From Enterobacterales bacterium (GTDB lineage: Bacteria; Pseudomonadota; Gammaproteobacteria; Enterobacterales; Enterobacteriaceae): DNA of 64,000 bases. The position numbers and the translations under genes were made by a program. Under the pieces are notes generated by a model, which did not search any database, had not been told where the DNA came from, and worked only from the letters and a program-made list of their open reading frames with translations. This document shows, in pieces, positions 57,430 through 64,000 of the stretch (position 1 is the first letter of the stretch; every line of letters starts with the position of its first letter). The stretch spans positions 1 through 64,000 of the forward strand of contig JAATFO010000138.1 of NCBI GenBank assembly GCA_015655145.1. Direction: 5' to 3'.

Positions 57430-59475
57430 TTACGGCTTCACCAGCGGCTTATTGTCCGATTGTGTTGTCCCGAGTCGGGACAAATCATTGGCAATTTTTA
57501 CCGTTTCATCCAGGTAAGGATCCGGCTCTTTATACTCCTTCGGCAAGTCATCAAGCCGGGTTAGCGGTTTCTTACCCTGCGCTTTATAACGTGTATTAAT
57601 CCGTTCCAGCCGTAACGCATCGTCTTCGTGATTTTCCTTCTGACGTTGAGCTAAATTCAACGATACAATATTACGTTTATCTTTCAGCGCATTGAAACGA
57701 TGAATATCCTTAATGATGTACTGGAACTCCGGGTCCTGAGCAATGCGGGTGTCATGATCTTTGGTCAACACGGGAAGCAACGATTTCACATCCCCCGTTC
57801 TTTCGTAAGTTGCCGCATTGATGCTATCCCAGGGAAGCGCGTTGTCCTCAAATTTCTCACCGGTTTCCACGGCTTCCACGCCAGTTGGCATCAGCAAGTC
57901 TGGTGTCACACCTTTGCGCTGTGTACTGCCGCCATCAATACGGTAAAATTTCTGAATAGTGTACTGGACTGAGCCCAATGCCGGCCACTCAGGACGCAGC
58001 ATTTGATCGTAAATACGGTTGAGGGATCGGTATTGCTGAACGGTTCCCTTACCGAAAGTCGGTTCTCCGACAATCAATGCCCGACCATAATCCTGCATCG
58101 CGGCAGCAAAAATCTCCGACGCCGAGGCGCTGAAACGGTCGACCAACACCACTAGCGGACCTTTGTAGTAAACAATGCCATCGTTATCGCTGTCTTCGCG
58201 TACCCGACCATTATTGTCACGCACCTGCACCACCGGACCTGCGGGAATAAACAATCCTGAGAGCGAGACCGCCTCGGTTAATGCGCCGCCGCCGTTCGTC
58301 CGTAAATCGATAACGATGCTGTCAATGTTCTGTTTCTGCAGTTTTTGTAACTGTACTTTGACATCATCCGTCAGGCCGACATAAAAACCAGGGATATCCA
58401 ACACACCGACTTTTTCTTTACCGACGTTATGTATGGACATTTTTACTGCGCGATCTTCCAGACGAATCTTTTCGCGGATCAGGGTGATAATTCGGGTTTT
58501 TGTTCCTTTACCGGCAGGCAAAATTTCAAGACGCACTTTGCTGCCTTTGGGTCCCTTGATCTTCGCCACCACATCATCCAGACGCCAGCCGATGACATCC
58601 TCCATGGGTTTACCCGGCTGACCAACCCCCACGATACGATCACCCACATTGATGGCCTTACTCTTCGCTGCCGGACCGCCAGCCACCATCGAGTTGATGA
58701 CAGTATAATCATCATCCATTTGTAGTACGGCGCCAATGCCTTCCAGCGACAAACTCATCTCAGTATTGAACTGCTCGGTATTACGCGGCGATAAATAGTT
58801 GGTATGTGGATCAATTTCATGCGCGAACGCATTCATTGCCAGTTGGAAGACATCTTCGCTATTGCTCTGCGCCAGGCGGCGAATGGCAAAATTATAGCGT
58901 TTGGAGAGAATATCATGAATCTCTTTGTCGCTTTTATCCGTCAGCTTAAGGCTCAGTTCGTCATACTTAACTTTAGCGTCCCACAGGGTATTTAATTCCG
59001 CCGCACTGACGGGCCAGGGCGCTTTGCTACGGTCAATATCAATGGTGCCATTGCCGGTGAAGTCCATCGGCTTATTCAGCACTGAAAGCGCATACTGGTA
59101 GCGTTCAAATCGCCGTTTCTGCGCCAGATTATATAAATCATAAAATCCCGCCAGCTGGCCGCTGCGAAGCTCATCACCGAGCGTGGTTCGCTTACCGGTA
59201 AATTGTGCCACATCGGAAGCCAACAGCACATTATGGTTATAATCCAGCATATTCAGATAACGATCGAATATTTTCGCTGAGAAGTCTTTATCAAGGTCAA
59301 ATTGACGGTAATGAGAGCGTGTGAAACGAGATGTTACGCGCTCACTCACTGTCGCATCCTGCGGTTCCTGATTTAACTGGGGGATCTGGTCCGCTCGGGT
59401 AATATTATCCGCGGCAAAGACATTGCCTGCTAAAAACAGGCTCGCAATGACGGTTGTTTTTAAAATCGTGTTCAT
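57430..59475 (-). CDS. prc: Tail-specific periplasmic protease Prc (Tsp)
   Basis: C-terminal processing protease S41, 681 residues (E. coli 682). The signal peptide is MNTILKTTVIASLFLAGNVFA. The PDZ domain is near 240-320 (SLEGIGAVLQMDDDYTVINS). The nucleophilic Ser is in DRFSASASEIFAAAMQDYG near 430, and the Lys is in VGEPTFGKGTVQQY near 455. It degrades SsrA-tagged and other periplasmic proteins, trims FtsI, and with NlpI controls MepS. The open frame extends 16 codons into the proQ spacer, but the ATG at 59475 gives the signal peptide. Confidence 0.96.
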   Translation of the reverse strand: MNTILKTTVIASLFLAGNVFAADNITRADQIPQLNQEPQDATVSERVTSRFTRSHYRQFDLDKDFSAKIFDRYLNMLDYNHNVLLASDVAQFTGKRTTLGDELRSGQLAGFYDLYNLAQKRRFERYQYALSVLNKPMDFTGNGTIDIDRSKAPWPVSAAELNTLWDAKVKYDELSLKLTDKSDKEIHDILSKRYNFAIRRLAQSNSEDVFQLAMNAFAHEIDPHTNYLSPRNTEQFNTEMSLSLEGIGAVLQMDDDYTVINSMVAGGPAAKSKAINVGDRIVGVGQPGKPMEDVIGWRLDDVVAKIKGPKGSKVRLEILPAGKGTKTRIITLIREKIRLEDRAVKMSIHNVGKEKVGVLDIPGFYVGLTDDVKVQLQKLQKQNIDSIVIDLRTNGGGALTEAVSLSGLFIPAGPVVQVRDNNGRVREDSDNDGIVYYKGPLVVLVDRFSASASEIFAAAMQDYGRALIVGEPTFGKGTVQQYRSLNRIYDQMLRPEWPALGSVQYTIQKFYRIDGGSTQRKGVTPDLLMPTGVEAVETGEKFEDNALPWDSINAATYERTGDVKSLLPVLTKDHDTRIAQDPEFQYIIKDIHRFNALKDKRNIVSLNLAQRQKENHEDDALRLERINTRYKAQGKKPLTRLDDLPKEYKEPDPYLDETVKIANDLSRLGTTQSDNKPLVKP

Positions 59476-59494
59476 GCCCTGGTTGGCCTCCGTT

Positions 59495-60196
59495 TCAGAA
59501 CTGCAAATGTTCTGCGCGTACAATCATTGCCAGGCCGGAAGCAAGCTGGACCCGAACACCATCTTTGGCAATTTCCAGAATGGTGGCGTCCATTGCACTT
59601 TTCCCCACTTTGACTTTAATGTTTTGCCCTACTTGCAACACAGAGATATCGGTAACGGGTTGAGAGTGTGGTTGCTGTGGCGCCGTCGTTCCGTGGGCCT
59701 GTTCAGGGCGCACGACATTCTCTTTATCACGTTCTTTGCGCGTTTCACTTCCCGCCACAGGCTTACGCGACGGAACTTTACGCGGGCGACGATGTGCCGG
59801 AGCGGCCTGTTCGCCTTCCGCTGCGGCTTCACGTTTTTTCGCCTGCTGTTGCTGGCGCTGCGCCTGAACGCGTGCTTTCGCCTCTTCCAGTTGCTTACGT
59901 GCATGTTCAACGTGTTGTGCGTCGAGTTCGCCGCAAGCATTACCATCCAGATCAACGCGCGTCGCCCCCGCCTTAATACCATAAAGGTAACGCCAGCTTG
60001 ACGTATAAAGGCGCAATGCAGAGCGCAACTGAGTTTTACTCAGGCTCATTTCCCCCTGAACACGTTCAACGAGGTCCTGAAAGATACCAATTTTAAGCGG
60101 ACGAGCTTCACCTTCGGCGCTAAAGCAGTGAGGAAAACGCTCAGCCAGAAAGGCAATGACTTCTTTACTGCTATTCAACTTAGGTTGATTTTCCAT
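59495..60196 (-). CDS. proQ: RNA chaperone ProQ
   Basis: FinO-domain global RNA-binding protein, 233 residues (E. coli 232). The N-terminal FinO domain (about 1-120) includes [20 protein letters not shown] and [21 protein letters not shown] basic, Gln-rich linker follows ([17 protein letters not shown]). The C-terminal Tudor-like domain is at about 180-233 ([20 protein letters not shown]). It stabilises mRNAs and sRNAs by binding 3' hairpins, and affects ProP osmoregulation. It is 19 bases upstream of prc in the same operon. Confidence 0.96.
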   Translation of the reverse strand: MENQPKLNSSKEVIAFLAERFPHCFSAEGEARPLKIGIFQDLVERVQGEMSLSKTQLRSALRLYTSSWRYLYGIKAGATRVDLDGNACGELDAQHVEHARKQLEEAKARVQAQRQQQQAKKREAAAEGEQAAPAHRRPRKVPSRKPVAGSETRKERDKENVVRPEQAHGTTAPQQPHSQPVTDISVLQVGQNIKVKVGKSAMDATILEIAKDGVRVQLASGLAMIVRAEHLQF

Positions 60197-60292
60197 GAAA
60201 TTTCCTGATTACAACGGGTTTGCCAACCAGAGCAGGCATGAACAGGCGACATTATAATGAGCCCATCGGCAATTGCTACGTGATCCAGCGCG

Positions 60293-60793
60293 TTAGGTGC
60301 GTTTCATGTGAATAAATTTTTTCACATCACTGCTCACCAATATGTCGCAAAGCCCGTCAGCGAGGGATTTCAGACCTTTTTCATCCTCACTATCGAAACG
60401 GTTATATTCGGTGCTGTCAATATCAAGAACGCCGATAATTTCCCCGGCAACCACCAACGGCAGCACAATTTCCGCATTGCTGGCGGCATCACAGGCTATG
60501 TGATCAGGGAAAGTATGGACATCATTAATGCGTAACACCGTCTTACTGGCCACCGCCGTACCACAAACCCCATGACCGACAGCAATACGCACACAGGCGA
60601 CCCGTCCCTGAAAGGGGCCCAGCACCAGTGTATTATCTTCGGTCAGCAAATAAAATCCAACCCAGTTAACCTCCATCAAACGTTCAAACAAGAGCGCGCT
60701 ACAGTTGCTCATGGCAGCGAGAAAACTGGATTCTCCGGCAATCAATGCCTGCAAATCACGTTGCAAATCGTGATAAAATTGTTGTTTATTCAT
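60293..60793 (-). CDS. msrC: Free methionine-(R)-sulfoxide reductase
   Basis: GAF-domain fRMsr (YebR), 166 residues. It reduces free methionine R-sulfoxide. Catalytic cysteines are in GRVACVRIAVGHGVCGTAVA near 84 and 94 and DHIACDAASNAEIVLP near 118. LDIDSTEYNRFDSEDEKGL is the GAF signature. It complements MsrB, encoded at 7.3 kb, which acts on protein-bound methionine. Upstream of proQ-prc on the same strand, with a gap of 96 bases. Confidence 0.94.
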   Translation of the reverse strand: MNKQQFYHDLQRDLQALIAGESSFLAAMSNCSALLFERLMEVNWVGFYLLTEDNTLVLGPFQGRVACVRIAVGHGVCGTAVASKTVLRINDVHTFPDHIACDAASNAEIVLPLVVAGEIIGVLDIDSTEYNRFDSEDEKGLKSLADGLCDILVSSDVKKFIHMKRT

Positions 60794-60992
60794 TGAATAA
60801 CCACATATGAAAACGGTAAACCCTTCTTTTTACGTTGGCCGTTAGAAAGTGAAAATAAGCAGTAAATATCCTGCACCATAAGGTGAATCATTCCACCAGT
60901 TAATATACCCTTAAGATCTTGTGGACCAGGATGGTCGCGCACATGCAACTTGAAGTCTGACGAGTATAAACGGGCCAATGTGATATGACCTT

Positions 60993-62255
60993 ATGAAAAT
61001 ACACACCATTCGCCATGCCCTGCCCCAAGAACGTTATCAGCGTTGCCCACAATGCGATACCCTTTTTTCCTTACCAGACGTGAAATCGTCACAGTCCGCC
61101 CATTGTCCGCGCTGCAACGCACAAGTCTTCAATGGCCGTGACTGGTCGCTCACGCGTCTGGTCGCCTTGTCGGTAACGCTTATCTTGCTGATGCCGTTTG
61201 CTTTCAGTGAACCACTGGTGGAGATTCGTCTGCTGGGCACCAAAATTAATGCCAGCCTGCTGGAAGGCATTTTACAAATGGCGCAACAAGGTCACGTGTT
61301 GACGGCCTCTATGGTGGCGTTCTGCACCATTGGTGCCCCGGTGACGCTGGTAGTGTCCGTGCTCTACCTGTTTGTCGGTGAACGTCTGGGCATGAACTTA
61401 CGCCCCGTACTATTAATGATTGATCGTCTCAAAGAATGGGTGATGTTGGATATCTACCTGGTCGGCATCGCCGTCGCCGCCATAAAAGTACACGATTATG
61501 CAGATATCGATATCGGCTACGGTCTGGTTGCTTTTGTGTCGCTGACCGTGCTGTGTCTGCTGACACTTATTCACCTCAATATTGAACAGCTGTGGCAGCG
61601 TTTCTACCCACAGCCCGTGTTATCAGTCAACCGGGATGAGCTTCAACTCTGCCTGAACTGCCATTATACCGGCGTACCCGACGCATCAGGCCGCTGCCCT
61701 CGGTGTCATACCCCACTCACGTTTCGCCGCCATCACAGCCTGCAAAAATCCTGGGCCGCCCTGATCGCCTCCATCGTGTTATTGATTCCGGCGAATCTGC
61801 TACCTGTTTCAGTGATATACCTTAATGGTGCGCGTCAGGAAAACACGATTTTTTCCGGTATTCTTTCACTGGCGTCCGACAACATTCCAGTAGCGGTGGT
61901 GGTGTTTATTGCCAGTATACTGGTACCCTTTACGAAGGTACTGGTGCTCCTGACGTTGCTGCTGAGTATCCATTTTAACTGTGAGCAAGGCTTAAAAACA
62001 CGCATGCGCCTGTTACGTATGGTAACCTGGGTCGGTCGCTGGTCAATGCTGGATCTGTTTGTTATTTCATTAACCATGTCGCTGGTCAATCGTGATCAAC
62101 TACTGGCGTTTACTATGGGACCGGCCGCCGTCTACTTTGGCGCGGCAGTCACGCTCACTATCCTTGCCGTCGAGTGGCTGGATAGCCGTCTGATTTGGGA
62201 TGCACATGCAACAGGAAATGCCCACTACACCGGCCCGGGCCCGGGTAACAAATAA
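60993..62255 (+). CDS. letA: Lipid transport membrane protein LetA (YebS)
   Basis: Inner-membrane partner of LetB, PqiA family, 420 residues. There are two tandem PqiA halves, each starting with a zinc-ribbon: [14 protein letters not shown]...[10 protein letters not shown] near 18-45 and [20 protein letters not shown] near 220. Each is followed by four or so membrane helices. It feeds lipids into the LetB tunnel across the periplasm. The letB start lies 50 bases before its stop, so the two are translationally coupled. Divergent from msrC. Confidence 0.94.
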   Translation: MKIHTIRHALPQERYQRCPQCDTLFSLPDVKSSQSAHCPRCNAQVFNGRDWSLTRLVALSVTLILLMPFAFSEPLVEIRLLGTKINASLLEGILQMAQQGHVLTASMVAFCTIGAPVTLVVSVLYLFVGERLGMNLRPVLLMIDRLKEWVMLDIYLVGIAVAAIKVHDYADIDIGYGLVAFVSLTVLCLLTLIHLNIEQLWQRFYPQPVLSVNRDELQLCLNCHYTGVPDASGRCPRCHTPLTFRRHHSLQKSWAALIASIVLLIPANLLPVSVIYLNGARQENTIFSGILSLASDNIPVAVVVFIASILVPFTKVLVLLTLLLSIHFNCEQGLKTRMRLLRMVTWVGRWSMLDLFVISLTMSLVNRDQLLAFTMGPAAVYFGAAVTLTILAVEWLDSRLIWDAHATGNAHYTGPGPGNK

Positions 62256-64000
62256 GCGCAAAATTTCGCCGTTCTGGTTATTGCCGCTGATTGCATTATT
62301 GATTGCATGCTGGCTGCTCTGGACCAACTATCAGGAACGCTGTACCACCGTCACCATTGACTTCGTTTCGGCGGACGGCATCGTGCCGGGACGGACACCT
62401 GTGCGTTATCAGGGCGTGGAAGTGGGCACAGTGCAAGGGATCAGCATGAGTGATGATCTCGGCACGATTAAGATCCGGGCCAGTATAAAAAGTGATATGC
62501 GCAGTGCGCTGCGTGATGAAACGCAGTTCTGGCTGGTGACACCAAAAGCATCCCTGGCAGGCGTATCCGGGCTTGATGCGTTAGTCGGCGGCAATTACAT
62601 CGGTATGATGCCTGGAAAGGGGCAGCCGCGTGATCACTTTGTCGCGCTGGATACGCAACCTAAATATCGCGTTAATACCGGGGAGATGCTGGTTCACTTG
62701 CATGCGCCGGATCTTGGCGCGCTGAATACCGGGTCACTGGTTTATTACCGTAAAATCCCGGTAGGTCGGGTGTACGATTACATCGTCAATCCGAATAACC
62801 AGGGTGTAACGATCAACGTATTAATTGAACGCCGCTTTACCCGATTAGTGAAAAAAGACAGTCGTTTCTGGAATGTCTCAGGGATAAAAGCGCGCGTTGA
62901 TCTCAGCGGCGCCAACGTGCAACTGGAAAGTCTGGCTGCCCTGGTGAATGGCGCCATTGCCTTCGATTCACCCAATCCGTCACCGCAAGCCTCCTCGGAG
63001 ACCAACTATGCGCTCTATCCTGATTTAGCCCATAGCCAGCGTGGTGTGGTTATCACCCTCGACCTGCCCGGTGGTAAAAACCTGAAGGAAGGCAGCACGC
63101 CGTTAATCTATCAGGGACTCGAAGTCGGCACCTTGACCAAAATGACCCTGCATGCGGACGATAAAGTAACCGGTGAGCTCACCCTTGATCCTTCGGTTAC
63201 CAACCTGATGCGTACACATACCCGCATTGAAATGCGTCAGCCTAAAATCAGCCTGACAGAGACCAGCCTGAGCAGCCTGTTAACCGGTAATACCCTTGAA
63301 TTAATCCCCGGAGACGGTGAACCTCAGGATCACTTTGTGGTACGGCAAAGTAATGAGACATTACTGCAACAACCGGGTGTACTGACACTTACACTGACAG
63401 CGCCCGAAAGTTTCGGCATTGACGCCAGCCAACCCATCATGATGCGTGGCATACAGATCGGGCAAATCGTCAACCGCCAGTTAGGTGAAAAAGGCGTCAG
63501 CTTCGAGGTCGCCATTGCGGCGGAATATCGTCAGTTTGTGCATGCTGACAGCAAGTTTATTATCAACAGCCGTCTTAATGTGAAGTTTGGTCTTGATGGC
63601 GTGCAGCTTTTGGGTGCCAGTGCACGCGAATGGGTTGATGGCGGTATCCGCCTTGAACCCGGAACACGCGGTGTGCCACAGAGCCATTATCCGCTGTTTA
63701 CTGATGCCGAAAAAGCCGCCGAAGGCATCATCGGAGATAACCCATCAACGACATTAACCCTGACAGCCAGCAGTTTGCCGGATATCCAGCCGGGCTCCGT
63801 GGTTTTGTTTCGCAAATTTCAGGTCGGCACCATTGTCGATGTCATCCCGACAGCGAATGAATTTGATCTTGCCGTACATATCAAACCGGAATACCGCAAA
63901 TTATTAACACCCGATAGTGTGTTCTGGGCGGAGGGCGGCGCGCAGGTGCAGCTAAACAGTAATGGACTGACGGTACAGGCGTCACCGCTCAATCGGGCGC
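62206..64000 (+). CDS. letB: MCE-domain lipid tunnel protein LetB (YebT), 3' truncated by the window
   Basis: Partial: 598 codons are in the window; E. coli LetB has about 877 residues and seven MCE domains. One N-terminal membrane segment ([14 protein letters not shown]-like, residues about 20-42: [18 protein letters not shown]) is followed by five MCE repeats, recognisable by [48 protein letters not shown] and [12 protein letters not shown]. Stacked hexameric rings form a lipid tunnel to the outer membrane. I chose the ATG at 62206; the ATG at 62200 in the same frame is also possible. The gene is open to the window end. Confidence 0.93.
   Translation, partial: MQQEMPTTPARARVTNKRKISPFWLLPLIALLIACWLLWTNYQERCTTVTIDFVSADGIVPGRTPVRYQGVEVGTVQGISMSDDLGTIKIRASIKSDMRSALRDETQFWLVTPKASLAGVSGLDALVGGNYIGMMPGKGQPRDHFVALDTQPKYRVNTGEMLVHLHAPDLGALNTGSLVYYRKIPVGRVYDYIVNPNNQGVTINVLIERRFTRLVKKDSRFWNVSGIKARVDLSGANVQLESLAALVNGAIAFDSPNPSPQASSETNYALYPDLAHSQRGVVITLDLPGGKNLKEGSTPLIYQGLEVGTLTKMTLHADDKVTGELTLDPSVTNLMRTHTRIEMRQPKISLTETSLSSLLTGNTLELIPGDGEPQDHFVVRQSNETLLQQPGVLTLTLTAPESFGIDASQPIMMRGIQIGQIVNRQLGEKGVSFEVAIAAEYRQFVHADSKFIINSRLNVKFGLDGVQLLGASAREWVDGGIRLEPGTRGVPQSHYPLFTDAEKAAEGIIGDNPSTTLTLTASSLPDIQPGSVVLFRKFQVGTIVDVIPTANEFDLAVHIKPEYRKLLTPDSVFWAEGGAQVQLNSNGLTVQASPLNRA

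Noticed and set aside
59423-60001. 192-codon plus-strand open frame across proQ
   Set aside because: Antisense to the proQ coding sequence, with low-complexity composition mirroring the ProQ linker.

Overview
The window is chromosomal DNA from an enterobacterium. Gene order follows the E. coli K-12 xthA/topB–sppA–gapA, dadAX–minCDE and rnd–fadD–manXYZ–prc–letAB blocks, joined in a different arrangement. CspC appears identical to the E. coli protein as I remember it. An orphan WbaP/AmsG/WceG-type galactose-phosphate transferase, an extra MltB-like lipoprotein beside ycgL, and the absence of several K-12 genes point to the Erwiniaceae (Erwinia/Pantoea relatives). The genus is inference. I saw no IS element, prophage, CRISPR array, tRNA or rRNA.

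Layout. 0.2–7.7 kb: xthA, topB, ydjA, sppA, ansA, yeaC, msrB. A 47-codon fragment resembling selD sits where K-12 has the whole gene. 8–14.2 kb: gapA, yeaD, then a 0.93 kb regulatory and relic region leading to the yeaG-yeaH stress operon, with a sigma-54 promoter and a distant NtrC-like palindrome. 14.4–19.8 kb: nhaP2 broken by a one-base frameshift, yebV, the orphan sugar-phosphate transferase and an MFS exporter. 19.8–30.3 kb: dadXA (D-alanine catabolism), ycgB (SpoVR, functional partner of YeaG/YeaH), fadR, nhaB, dsbB, ycgN, ycgM, an MltB-like transglycosylase and ycgL. 30.4–39.5 kb: minCDE division-site operon, rnd, fadD, yeaY, tsaB, yoaA, yoaB. 39.5–51.6 kb: yoaH, pabB, nudL, sdaA, pdeD, yoaE with an upstream leader ORF, manXYZ-yobD and rlmA. 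51.9–64 kb: cspC with a shortened yobF, an MBL-fold NAPE-PLD-like gene, yebO, yobH, yebQ, htpX, prc, proQ, msrC, letA and the first five MCE domains of letB, which runs off the end.

Functional links. MinC, MinD and MinE place the division septum. FadR and FadD regulate and activate fatty acids. DadX and DadA interconvert and oxidise alanine. ManXYZ imports mannose and glucose. Prc with ProQ, and LetA with LetB, act in envelope maintenance. YeaG, YeaH and YcgB form a starvation module.

The most interesting signals are decay and leader structures rather than a large new system: the selD relic whose stop overlaps the topB start; the 51-codon hydrophobic leader ORF before yoaE; yobF ending at codon 25 with its old tail still readable; the nhaP2 frameshift; an unknown 105-aa gene split at an A7 tract behind a perfect CRP site; an SOS-box-like operator with 9-bp spacing at yoaA; and absences of mgrB, kdgR and mntP at their usual places. 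Comparisons with E. coli rest on remembered sequences, not on searches.
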